A DNA stretch of 64,000 nt from NCBI RefSeq assembly GCF_018966525.1, contig NZ_CP076607.1, forward strand, positions 4,092,001-4,156,000. The letters are read 5' to 3'. This DNA is from Paenibacillus sophorae (lineage in GTDB: Bacteria > Bacillota > Bacilli > Paenibacillales > Paenibacillaceae). This document shows positions 1 through 7,750 of the stretch, in pieces. The notes beneath the pieces were generated by a model. The model did no database searches and was not told where the DNA came from. It was given only the letters and a program-made list of their open reading frames with translations. The number at the start of each line of letters is the position of its first letter. Positions within the stretch are counted from its first letter, which is position 1. A program made the translations under genes and the position numbers.

Positions 1-444
1 CTGTATACAACGCCCGGCTTCAACTGTTCGACAATATGCTGCAGGGCAATCAGCTTCTTCTTGTACTGCGCCGGAATTTGCCGCAAACGGCCGTCCTTGG
101 CGAAGAAATTGCGGAGCACCGACTCCTTTAGTTTCTCTTCCTTGCTCTCCTCTTCCATTTCATTCGCTCCCTTGTCAAAAATAAACTGCAGCGACGCCTC
201 TCCGCCCTTCCGTATAAATTCCGGATTCAGCTTGAAATAGACGGTATTCTTCTCACGGCGTTCATTGATGAGCGCTGCCGAGCGCAGCTTGGACGCATGA
301 TGCGTCACCGTCGGCTGCGACAGGTTCAGCTTCTGCGCCAGCGCCTGGCCGTGCATTTCCCCTTTCGACAGAAGCAGGAGCATGCGAAGGCGCGTGGGAT
401 CGGCGAGTGCTTTATGGTATCCTACGATTTTATCAAGCTGCATC
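1..444 (-). CDS. ArsR-family transcriptional regulator with DUF2087 domain (3' end outside window)
   Basis: A helix-turn-helix repressor-type regulator, cut at the window edge, so only about 148 N-terminal residues are visible. Residues 1-85 form an ArsR winged helix (motifs ALADPTRLRML and LSQPTVTHHASKLR). The later part (VLRNFFAKDGRLRQIPAQYK) resembles DUF2087, often found fused to ArsR domains. The ATG at 444 follows AGAGGAG at a good distance. The gene is divergent from ypdA, and a perfect 18-bp palindrome lies about 30 bases upstream of its start, suggesting autoregulation and possibly control of ypdA. The ligand is unknown; I see no clear metal-binding cysteine pair. Confidence 0.85.
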
Positions 445-473
445 AAAGACACACTCCTCTTAACGAAAACTCA

Positions 474-491
474 TTAGATATATATCTAATT
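474..491. promoter_or_regulatory. Perfect 18-bp palindrome, candidate ArsR operator
   Basis: ATTAGATATATATCTAAT is a perfect inverted repeat in the divergent region between the ArsR/DUF2087 gene and ypdA. ArsR-family proteins bind AT-rich dyads of this size. Assignment to this regulator is inference from position. Confidence 0.55.
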
Positions 492-577
492 ATACAATGA
501 ATGATACTGTTTATGCAAATGGAAATGCGTCAGTGTCCTGCCCTGGAAAAACAGTGCAATTTGCGGTAGGATTTAGT

Positions 578-606
578 TTGCACGTTCTTAAACGGACGAA
601 GATAAT
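578..606 (+). promoter_or_regulatory. Sigma-A type promoter of ypdA
   Basis: TTGCAC (578-583), a 17-base spacer and GATAAT (601-606) lie just upstream of ypdA and its GGAGGG ribosome binding site. Confidence 0.6.
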
Positions 607-636
607 ACGAGAACTTAACAGGAGGGAATCCGCTTT

Positions 637-1641
637 ATGCATGATGTCATTATCATTGGCGCAGGTCCCTGCGGCCTTTCCGCCGCCATTGAATGCCGCA
701 GGCAGGGCCTATCCGCGATTATTGTGGAGAAGAACTTTATTGTCCACTCCATTTACCTGTATCCGACCCATATGCAATTTTTCAGCACTCCGGAGCTGCT
801 GGAAATCGGCGATGTTCCCTTTACGACGCCGAACGAAAAGCCATACCGCCACGAGGCGCTCGTCTACTACCGTAAGGCTGCCGAGCTGCACGGTCTGGAA
901 ATCGCCGCTTATGAAGAAGCTACAGCCATCAATCGGCTCGAAGACGGGACATTCAGCGTAAAAACAGTGAACCGGCGGGGCGAGCGCCAGACCCGGGAAG
1001 CAAGCTCCGTCGTCATCTCCACCGGCTACTTCGACCAGCCGAACTGGATCGGCATTCCCGGCGAGGATTTGCCCAAGGTGACCCACTACTTCAGGGAAGC
1101 GCACCCTTATACCGGTATGGAGGTTGCAATTATCGGAGGCAGTAATTCGGCCGTGGACGCGGCTCTTGAGCTGATTCGGGTCGGCGCTATGGTAGACATG
1201 ATCTACCGCGGTGACAGCATCTCCGGCAATATCAAGCCTTGGGTCCGCCCAATCTTTGAAAGCATGGTGCAAAAGGAAAAGCTCCGGCTTCATCTTTCGT
1301 CCAGAGTTACCGAAATTACGCCGGACACCGTTGTCGTATCTTCCGGCTCCCAGGGTGAATCTTACGCGTTGGACAATGATTTCGTTCTGGCGATGACCGG
1401 CTTCAGACCGGACCGCAGGCTAATGTCCTCCATCGGCGTCTTGATGGACGACGATATGGATAAGCCCGTATTTGATCCGGCGACGATGGAGACGAACATT
1501 CCGGGCGTATACGTGGCTGGAGTTATCGCCTCCGGCCGTAACGCCAACGAGATTTTCATCGAGACGGGACGCCGGCACGGAGCGCTGATCGCAGCGCATG
1601 CGGCGGCCAAGCGCCTGACTGAAGACAAGGAGCGGAATTGA
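637..1641 (+). CDS. ypdA: YpdA/Bdr-type bacillithiol disulfide reductase (NADPH, FAD)
   Basis: A 334-residue flavoprotein of the thioredoxin-reductase-like YpdA family, which reduces bacillithiol disulfide with NADPH in Firmicutes. The N-terminal FAD motif is IIGAGPCG, with the Cys (residue 12) that marks YpdA, and a second Rossmann motif IIGGSNSAVDAA sits near residue 165 for NADPH. There is no CxxC pair, unlike TrxB. The ATG at 637 follows AGGAGGG. The stop overlaps the region of the downstream DUF441 gene, so the two probably form an operon. The family assignment is strong; the substrate is taken from family knowledge. Confidence 0.9.
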   Translation: MHDVIIIGAGPCGLSAAIECRRQGLSAIIVEKNFIVHSIYLYPTHMQFFSTPELLEIGDVPFTTPNEKPYRHEALVYYRKAAELHGLEIAAYEEATAINRLEDGTFSVKTVNRRGERQTREASSVVISTGYFDQPNWIGIPGEDLPKVTHYFREAHPYTGMEVAIIGGSNSAVDAALELIRVGAMVDMIYRGDSISGNIKPWVRPIFESMVQKEKLRLHLSSRVTEITPDTVVVSSGSQGESYALDNDFVLAMTGFRPDRRLMSSIGVLMDDDMDKPVFDPATMETNIPGVYVAGVIASGRNANEIFIETGRRHGALIAAHAAAKRLTEDKERN

Positions 1642-1643
1642 AG

Positions 1644-2087
1644 ATGGACTACACTTCCCTGCTTCTACTGGGACTGGCCGGACTTGGCATTATCAGCAGC
1701 AATTCGACCGTGACCATCGCCATGGTGGCGCTGCTGCTGGTGCGTCTGCTCGGTCTCCATCAGGTCTACCCGTGGCTCGAAAAATATGGACTGACGGTTG
1801 GCATCATTATCCTCCTGGTCGGCGTTATGACACCGCTGGCAAGCGGGCGCATCTCGCTTCAAACCGTGGGGCAGGCATTTCTCCATTGGAAATCGCTGAC
1901 TGCCATCGGTATAGGCATTCTTGTCGCTTATCTTGGAGGCCGGGGAGCAGCCCTGATTGGCAGCCAGCCGACAATTGTCGCCGGACTCTTGATCGGAACC
2001 GTCATCGGAGTCGCCGTCTTCAAAGGCGTTCCAGTCGGACCGCTCATCGCTGCGGGCATCCTGTCGCTCATCATCGGAAGAATGTGA
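1644..2087 (+). CDS. DUF441 family small membrane protein
   Basis: A 147-residue very hydrophobic protein with about four membrane segments and the glycine-rich features of DUF441 (YtwI/YeaL) proteins, whose function is unknown. I prefer the ATG at 1644 (AGGAG 11 bases upstream). A TTG at 1638 overlapping the ypdA stop is an alternative. It directly follows ypdA and ends before a strong terminator, so it is probably co-transcribed with the reductase. Confidence 0.85.
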   Translation: MDYTSLLLLGLAGLGIISSNSTVTIAMVALLLVRLLGLHQVYPWLEKYGLTVGIIILLVGVMTPLASGRISLQTVGQAFLHWKSLTAIGIGILVAYLGGRGAALIGSQPTIVAGLLIGTVIGVAVFKGVPVGPLIAAGILSLIIGRM

Positions 2088-2100
2088 GCATACATGCAAA

Positions 2101-2156
2101 CAGAGGATAGAAATCGAGTTAGGTCAAGCGGATTCTATCCTCTGTTGTCTTTTCTT
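2101..2156 (+). terminator. Rho-independent terminator after ypdA-DUF441
   Basis: Perfect 12-bp stem CAGAGGATAGAA / TTCTATCCTCTG (2101-2112 and 2133-2144) followed by a T-rich run. Confidence 0.85.
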
Positions 2157-2276
2157 GGCAGTCTGTAAGCGCGTCTTCGGTACAGGCGCTTATTGACTTT
2201 TAATCCGTACAGTGTTTTGATATTTTTAAATCCTATCCAAGGATTACAGCAGCACCCGAATTTCAGGAGGATAATG

Positions 2277-2792
2277 ATGTCAAGACAATTTGTGACGGAA
2301 GCCGTTATGATGGCCATTTACGGCCAACTGCTGGTACCGAATAGACCAGTGGAATATATCGTTCCCTATACAACAATACTGGAACTGTACGAGCTCCGGG
2401 ATAGCGACGAGCCGCTGATGAACATTCCCGACGACGATCAGCACGTCAAGGCCAAGATCGGTGAATTGATCGCCTACTTCGAGCAGCCGCTCAACCAAAA
2501 AAAGATCCGCCGCTGTCTGAACGTTCCATGGGCCAAGAGTCCGGCCATTCTGCTCGGCGAGCGGGCACAAATAACCGTCATCAACAGTGTGGACAATGCC
2601 AGTTACGGCGAAACCTACGACCCAATCGAGACCGAGCTTCTGCTGACCTCGCAGCGGGCGAAGGTTCCGATCTTAACGGATCAGGTCGAGCTGATTCACC
2701 GGATCATCGACGGCGGCGTCCCTGTAATGGTATACGATATCGACGATTTTGAATTCGCCATGGAAGAAGAAACATTCCGCCGGTCCCATTGA
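2277..2792 (+). CDS. Conserved hypothetical protein (about 171 aa)
   Basis: A soluble acidic protein starting MSRQFVTEAVMMAIYGQLL and containing the motif DPIETELLLTS. It resembles a protein family I associate with Paenibacillus genomes, sometimes labelled ADP-heptose synthase without obvious support; I see no nucleotidyltransferase or kinase motif, so I assign no function. Two adjacent ATGs (2274, 2277) follow AGGAGG; the second has better spacing. It stands alone between a terminator upstream and a convergent gene downstream. Confidence 0.8.
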   Translation: MSRQFVTEAVMMAIYGQLLVPNRPVEYIVPYTTILELYELRDSDEPLMNIPDDDQHVKAKIGELIAYFEQPLNQKKIRRCLNVPWAKSPAILLGERAQITVINSVDNASYGETYDPIETELLLTSQRAKVPILTDQVELIHRIIDGGVPVMVYDIDDFEFAMEEETFRRSH

Positions 2793-2824
2793 TCGCCGCT
2801 TCCCATACAGCGGACGCCAACCGC

Positions 2825-2854
2825 AAAAAACAGCCCTTGCCTCCGGCAAGGGCT
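2825..2854 (-). terminator. Terminator between convergent genes (mainly minus strand)
   Basis: 10-bp perfect stem AGCCCTTGCC / GGCAAGGGCT with a 3-base loop, followed on the minus strand by six Ts. It ends the HesB-like gene and may also stop the convergent plus-strand gene. Confidence 0.85.
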
Positions 2855-2866
2855 CCAGTTGTTGTA

Positions 2867-3211
2867 TCACTTATTTGCGCCAGCGCCAGCGGCGGCTTCC
2901 GGCACTTTCTCCCCGCCAGCCTCAGTCTCGTACCGGTACTCGATATCATCTTCTTCCGGCGAGTAGATGATCGACAGTCCGTACCCCTCCATATACCACA
3001 AATCCTGCTCCTCCATGTAAAAAACGATGCCCTCCCTGGAGGTTTCTAGTCCCGGGCGCCCCGGCGGCTCCACGGCAATGCCGAGTGAAAATCCGGGATG
3101 GAGCCCGCCGCCTGAGCTGTACCTTGGAAACAGGCGGACGCAGTCGCCGTCCGTTAAACCGAGCTCCCTCTTGAACCAGGAGGCGGCTTCAGGACTGACA
3201 GTAATGCTCAT
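2867..3211 (-). CDS. HesB/YneR-like protein
   Basis: A 114-residue protein of the HesB/IscA-like fold group. It starts MSITVSPEAASWFKREL and has RLFPRYSSGGGLHPGFSLGIAVEPP, as in B. subtilis YneR. The three cysteines that hold iron-sulfur clusters in true A-type carriers are absent (only one Cys is present), so a classical cluster carrier role is unlikely. The ATG at 3211 has AAAGGAG 11 bases upstream; an upstream in-frame start is less well placed. The C-terminus is Ala/Gly-rich. Confidence 0.85.
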   Translation of the reverse strand: MSITVSPEAASWFKRELGLTDGDCVRLFPRYSSGGGLHPGFSLGIAVEPPGRPGLETSREGIVFYMEEQDLWYMEGYGLSIIYSPEEDDIEYRYETEAGGEKVPEAAAGAGANK

Positions 3212-3242
3212 AAAGCTCTCAACTCCTTTGTCTGTTAATTTT

Positions 3243-3272
3243 ATCATACCCTAATCCCAGGCTCTATTCCAA
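3243..3272 (-). promoter_or_regulatory. Possible promoter of the HesB-like gene
   Basis: On the minus strand, TTGGAA (3267-3272), an 18-base spacer and TATGAT (3243-3248) lie just upstream of the gene's ribosome binding site. Confidence 0.45.
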
Positions 3273-3325
3273 CCAAATGTGACATGTTGCGACTCAAGCT
3301 AAATTAATTTTGTTCAAAAACATGT

Positions 3326-3355
3326 TTGACAATTTTGCAAGACCGGTGATAAACT
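3326..3355 (+). promoter_or_regulatory. Promoter of the bmrCD-type operon
   Basis: Consensus TTGACA (3326-3331), an 18-base spacer and TAAACT (3350-3355). Transcription would start near 3362, leaving about 350 bases of leader before the first ABC gene. That leader contains the small ORF and the attenuator listed next. Confidence 0.65.
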
Positions 3356-3413
3356 CGACATGAGCGAAACGTCTTCTAATCATTACCAAATTATTAACGA
3401 AAGGGTGATCTCG

Positions 3414-3518
3414 GTGTTTAAATTCATGGATATACATCACATTAATGTCGGCAGCCTTATCCAACTGAATACCGAAGCAGCCCTGCAGGTGAACCTTCCC
3501 CGAATGCGCGCGTTCTAG
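3414..3518 (+). CDS. 34-residue leader peptide (BmrB-like) upstream of ABC exporter
   Basis: A GTG-started ORF whose ribosome binding site GAAAGGGTGATC closely matches the 16S anti-SD region. The product (starting VFKFMDIHHINVG, ending LPRMRAF) ends about 80 bases before a strong intrinsic terminator that precedes the exporter genes. In B. subtilis the homologous exporter genes bmrC/bmrD are controlled by the leader peptide bmrB through ribosome-mediated attenuation when translation inhibitors are present. The layout here is the same, so I read it as a regulatory peptide. I infer this from layout, not from sequence identity to BmrB. Confidence 0.65.
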   Translation: MFKFMDIHHINVGSLIQLNTEAALQVNLPRMRAF

Positions 3519-3598
3519 CCGCTTTTGCTTTCGGGAAGCTGAACATTTTTCTGGCCGGTGCTGTCTTGCACCGTGCGCATGATACGTTTGAGAAACCA

Positions 3599-3634
3599 GG
3601 CATATCGTCCGTTAACGGATGGTATGCCTTTTTT
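3599..3634 (+). terminator. Attenuator between leader peptide and bmrC
   Basis: 13-bp stem (3599-3611 with 3616-3628, two G-U pairs) closed by a TTAA loop and followed by six Ts. It lies after the leader ORF and before the exporter, which is the position expected of a conditional terminator. A smaller hairpin GGTGC/GCACC near 3555-3572 may take part in switching. Confidence 0.75.
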
Positions 3635-3712
3635 GCTCTTCACCGAACGTTAATCCCGATTGACCTAGGGCCTAATTGCCGATGCTACTCCTAATCGAAA
3701 GGAAGGGATTTC

Positions 3713-5455
3713 ATGTTTTCCGTATTAAAAGATCTCGGCTGGTTCTTCCACCGGGAGAAAAGACGCTATACGATCGGCTTGTTCGTGCTGATTATTGCCG
3801 GCGTCATTGAACTGCTGCCTCCGCGTCTCCTTGGTAACGCCATTGACGAAATCGTACACGGATCCATTACGGCAGGTTCGCTAATCAAGTACATTGTTAT
3901 GATTATCGCTCTGCTTCTGATCATCTACTGGATTACTTACATATGGATGCGCAGCCTGTTCGGAGGATCGAATCTGGTTGAACGCCTGCTGCGTTCCCGG
4001 TTTATGACCCACTTGCTTACGATGACCCCCTCTTTCTTCGAGCGAAACCGTACCGGAGACCTGATGGCCCGGGCCACCAACGACATCCGGGCGGTATCCG
4101 TAACCGCGGGCTTTGGGATGCTGACGCTCGTCGACTCCACCGTATTCTTCTCCGTCGTACTCCTTGCCATGGGCTTTCTGGTGAGCTGGAAGCTGACGCT
4201 GGCTGCCGTGCTGCCTCTCCCGCTGATTGCGGTGGCGATGGTGATCTACGGCAAAGCCATTCATGACCGCTATAGTCTGGCGCAGGACGCCTTCGGCGCT
4301 ATGAACGACCAGGTGCTGGAATCCGTATCCGGCGTGCGCGTGATCCGCGCCTATGTGCAGGAGCGTCTGGATGAGAAGCGATTCGGGGAAATCACGGATG
4401 ATGTATACCGCAAAAATATGGCTGTAGCCCGGGTCGATGCCTTTTTCGAACCGACCATCCGGTTCTGCGTGGGGCTGAGTTACATTATCGGTCTGACGTA
4501 TGGAATCTATCTCGTCTTCCGAAATCAGATCACGCTGGGCGACCTCGTATCATTCAACATGTACCTTGGCATGATGGTCTGGCCGATGTTCGCAATCGGC
4601 GAGCTGATCAATATTATGCAGCGCGGCGGCGCTTCGCTCGAACGGATCGATGAAACGCTGAATTCCGTCCCGGATGTACAGGATGCAGCTCATCCGGTAG
4701 CGATATCCGGGCCTGATGGAATTGAATTTAACAATGTGACGTTTCGCTACCCTACGTCCCCCGTTGATAATTTGAGCGGTATCAGCCTGTCGCTGGCCAA
4801 AGGTGAGACGCTAGGCGTTGTCGGCCGCACCGGCAGCGGCAAATCGACGCTGCTCAAACAGCTGCTTCATGAATACCCAACCGGAACCGGCAGCATCCGC
4901 ATTTCGGGTGTTCCGATCCAGGACATTACGCTAGACCATCTGCATAGTTGGATGGGCTATGTGCCGCAGGAACAGATTCTGTTCTCCAAAACCGTGCGCG
5001 AGAACATACAATTCGGACTCGAGCGCGCAAGCGACGACAAGATTCTGGAGGCGGTCTCCACCGCAGCCTTCCTCAGCGATCTGGAAACGCTGGAAAGCGG
5101 ATTGGATACGCTTGTCGGAGAGCGCGGCGTCTCACTTTCCGGAGGTCAGAAACAGCGGGTGTCGCTGTCCCGCGCTTTTATCGCCGAGCCGGAAATCCTG
5201 ATCCTCGACGACGCGCTGTCGGCTGTGGACGCCCGGACCGAGGCCCAGATTGTCGATAACATCCGGTCCCGCAGAGCCGGAAAGACGACCTTGATATCCA
5301 CCCACCGCCTGTCCGCCGTCGAACATGCCGACCAGATCGTTGTTCTGGATGGCGGAGTGATTATCGAGCGCGGAACGCACAAGGAATTGCTGGAACTGGG
5401 CGGCTGGTACCAGGAACAATACGAACGCCAGCAGGTGGAGAATAATCTCAACTAA
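3713..5455 (+). CDS. bmrC: Multidrug ABC exporter half, BmrC/YheI type
   Basis: A 580-residue half-transporter with a six-helix membrane domain (about residues 1-310) followed by a nucleotide-binding domain. Walker A is GRTGSGKST, the signature is LSGGQKQRV, and Walker B is ILILDDALSAVD. The residue after Walker B is Asp instead of the catalytic Glu, the degenerate site typical of the BmrC half of heterodimeric exporters. It is followed 61 bases later by its partner. Together they are expected to export structurally varied drugs from the membrane. Expression is probably set by the upstream leader peptide and attenuator. Confidence 0.92.
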   Translation: MFSVLKDLGWFFHREKRRYTIGLFVLIIAGVIELLPPRLLGNAIDEIVHGSITAGSLIKYIVMIIALLLIIYWITYIWMRSLFGGSNLVERLLRSRFMTHLLTMTPSFFERNRTGDLMARATNDIRAVSVTAGFGMLTLVDSTVFFSVVLLAMGFLVSWKLTLAAVLPLPLIAVAMVIYGKAIHDRYSLAQDAFGAMNDQVLESVSGVRVIRAYVQERLDEKRFGEITDDVYRKNMAVARVDAFFEPTIRFCVGLSYIIGLTYGIYLVFRNQITLGDLVSFNMYLGMMVWPMFAIGELINIMQRGGASLERIDETLNSVPDVQDAAHPVAISGPDGIEFNNVTFRYPTSPVDNLSGISLSLAKGETLGVVGRTGSGKSTLLKQLLHEYPTGTGSIRISGVPIQDITLDHLHSWMGYVPQEQILFSKTVRENIQFGLERASDDKILEAVSTAAFLSDLETLESGLDTLVGERGVSLSGGQKQRVSLSRAFIAEPEILILDDALSAVDARTEAQIVDNIRSRRAGKTTLISTHRLSAVEHADQIVVLDGGVIIERGTHKELLELGGWYQEQYERQQVENNLN

Positions 5456-5516
5456 ACAAACGAAATCAGGCGTGATAAGCAAGTGTTCACTATTCACCAG
5501 GGAGGTGCCATCCATT

Positions 5517-7619
5517 TTGAAACAAAGTACGGGCAGACGCCTGCTGCAGTATGCGCTGCATGCGAAGACAACCTTCATCGCAGCGCTTCTCCTGCTCTCC
5601 ATCGGAGTCGCAGCGGAGCTGGCGGGCCCTTTTATAGCCAGAAGCATGATTGATAACCATATGCTTGCCATTGAGAGACCTTATTTTGAAACCAGTTCGC
5701 AAGGCAACGCCGTTCAGTACAATAATGAATATTTCAAGCGCGGCGACCGGTTTGAACCGGGAGAGTCCAAGGGCCGTGAGGTCCGCCTGCTCCAGATCGG
5801 ACGAAGCTTCTATTTCATCGGCCAGCCTGTTGAAGCGATAGACGGGAAGCGCAGCTATGAAGACGGCCAAGTCACGATTGACCGCGGCGGCAGGGCAGTT
5901 AGCTATCCGGCCGTACAGCTTGCAATTGATGACGTATTCGCTTTTTACAAACCGGAGCTTCCCGGCATTTACAAGCTGGTCGCACTGTTCGGGCTGTTCC
6001 TAGTGATCTCGATCTTCGCCGAATTCGGCAAGACCTACTGGCTGCAGTCTTCAGCCAACCAGGTCGTCCGCAAGCTGAGAACAGATGTATACGCGCATAT
6101 CCAGCGGCTGCCGGTCTACTTCTTCGATAACCTGCCTGCGGGCAAGGTTGTATCCCGGGTAACCAACGATACGGAAGCGATCAAGGAGCTGTTCATTGCC
6201 GTCTTGTCGAACTTCGCCACCGGGATCATCAATATAATCGGCGTATATACCGCCATGTTCCTGCTGGATGTCAGGCTCGGGCTGGTCAGCCTGTTCATCG
6301 TCCCGGTCATCGTGATTTGGGTCATCCTGTACCGAAAAATCGCAACCAAATACAACACAATCATCCGCTCGCGCCTCAGCGAGATTAACGCCATTATCAA
6401 CGAATCGATTCAGGGCATGCCCATTATCCGCATCTTCCGCCGCCAGAAGCAGCGGCTGGACGAATTCGAAGCGCTCAACGAAGACTATTTGAAGTATCAG
6501 AACAAAATGCTGAATCTCAACTCGCTGACCTCACATAATCTGGTCGGTGCACTGCGCAGTCTTTCCTTCGCGCTCGTGCTCTGGTATTTCGGCTCCGGCA
6601 GCCTTGGCGGCGGGACGGTCATCTCTCTTGGCGTGCTCTACGCCTTCGTTGACGTGCTGGGACGGATGTTCCAGCCCATTATCGGGATGGTCAATCAGCT
6701 TGCCAATCTGGATACCTCGATGGTATCGGCAGGCCGCGTCTTCAAGCTGATGGATGAACCCGGCGAAAACGTGACTGATGGTGAAATGCCCCGCTACAAA
6801 GGGAATGTGGAGTTCAAGGACGTCTCCTTTGCCTACAAAAAAGACTTCGTCCTGCGCGACATTTCGCTCACAGCACGCTCCGGCGAGACGGTCGCCCTTG
6901 TTGGTCATACCGGCTCAGGCAAAAGCTCGATCATCAATCTGCTGTTCCGTTTCTACGATCCGCAGCGCGGCACCATCTCCATTGACGGTCAAAAAACGAC
7001 GGATATTCCGAAACAGTGGCTGCGGAAGCATATGGGTATCGTCCTTCAGGACCCTTATCTGTTCACCGGGACGATCGCTTCCAATGTCAGCCTGGAAGAC
7101 GAGAGCATTACGCGGGAAAAAGTCGAATGGGCGCTTAGAGAAGTCGGTGCGGACCGGCTGCTGGCCCATCTGCCGCACGGTTTCGACGAACCGGTAGTGG
7201 AAAAAGGCAGCACGCTGTCCGCCGGACAGCGTCAGCTGATCTCGTTCGCCCGCGCGCTAGCCTTCGATCCGGCGATCCTGATTCTCGATGAGGCCACCTC
7301 CAATATCGATACCGAGACGGAAAGCCTTATCCAGCAGGCCCTGGAGGTACTTAAAAAGGGCCGGACAACATTTATCATCGCCCATCGCCTGTCGACCATC
7401 CGCAGCGCAGACCAGATTCTCGTCCTGCACCGCGGCGAAATCGTCGAACGGGGCAGCCACGATGAGCTGATGGCGCTTGGCGGCCGCTACTACCGCATGT
7501 ATCAGCTTCAGGTTGGCTCCGCCGCACAGAGCGCGGATGCTGCTACTGCCCAAGCATCCAAGGCAGATCCGGTTGTAAAAGTACCGGCTGCTGTTCAATC
7601 GGTTCCCGGGCAAAGCTAG
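5517..7619 (+). CDS. bmrD: Multidrug ABC exporter half, BmrD/YheH type
   Basis: A 700-residue half-transporter with a longer first loop (about residues 50-140) typical of YheH. Walker A is GHTGSGKSS, the signature is LSAGQRQLI, and Walker B is ILILDEATSNID with the catalytic Glu intact. It therefore supplies the Walker B catalytic residue that BmrC lacks. I chose the TTG at 5517 because GGAGGTG lies 8-9 bases upstream; the in-frame GTG at 5472 has no ribosome binding site. The last 35 residues are an Ala/Val/Ser-rich tail of unknown use. A strong terminator follows. Confidence 0.92.
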   Translation: MKQSTGRRLLQYALHAKTTFIAALLLLSIGVAAELAGPFIARSMIDNHMLAIERPYFETSSQGNAVQYNNEYFKRGDRFEPGESKGREVRLLQIGRSFYFIGQPVEAIDGKRSYEDGQVTIDRGGRAVSYPAVQLAIDDVFAFYKPELPGIYKLVALFGLFLVISIFAEFGKTYWLQSSANQVVRKLRTDVYAHIQRLPVYFFDNLPAGKVVSRVTNDTEAIKELFIAVLSNFATGIINIIGVYTAMFLLDVRLGLVSLFIVPVIVIWVILYRKIATKYNTIIRSRLSEINAIINESIQGMPIIRIFRRQKQRLDEFEALNEDYLKYQNKMLNLNSLTSHNLVGALRSLSFALVLWYFGSGSLGGGTVISLGVLYAFVDVLGRMFQPIIGMVNQLANLDTSMVSAGRVFKLMDEPGENVTDGEMPRYKGNVEFKDVSFAYKKDFVLRDISLTARSGETVALVGHTGSGKSSIINLLFRFYDPQRGTISIDGQKTTDIPKQWLRKHMGIVLQDPYLFTGTIASNVSLEDESITREKVEWALREVGADRLLAHLPHGFDEPVVEKGSTLSAGQRQLISFARALAFDPAILILDEATSNIDTETESLIQQALEVLKKGRTTFIIAHRLSTIRSADQILVLHRGEIVERGSHDELMALGGRYYRMYQLQVGSAAQSADAATAQASKADPVVKVPAAVQSVPGQS

Positions 7620-7640
7620 GACTTTATACTTTGCCGGCGG

Positions 7641-7679
7641 AAGCTCCGCACTACCGATCAGGTAGGCGGAGCTTTTTTT
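7641..7679 (+). terminator. Terminator of the bmrCD operon
   Basis: 9-bp stem AAGCTCCGC / GCGGAGCTT followed by a T run. Confidence 0.85.
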
Positions 7680-7685
7680 CTTTCA

Positions 7686-7714
7686 TTGCAAACGGAACAT
7701 TTGTTCGTTATAAT
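7686..7714 (+). promoter_or_regulatory. Promoter of the AlkX-like glycosylase gene
   Basis: TTGCAA (7686-7691), exactly 17 bases, and consensus TATAAT (7709-7714). The spacer holds a LexA-type box. Confidence 0.75.
7695..7706. promoter_or_regulatory. LexA (DinR) SOS box
   Basis: GAACATTTGTTC fits the Gram-positive LexA core GAAC-N4-GTTC and lies between the -35 and -10 boxes, where bound LexA would block RNA polymerase. Confidence 0.65.
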
Positions 7715-7750
7715 GGGATAATCACCCAACGAAAGCGGAGTGAATTCGTC

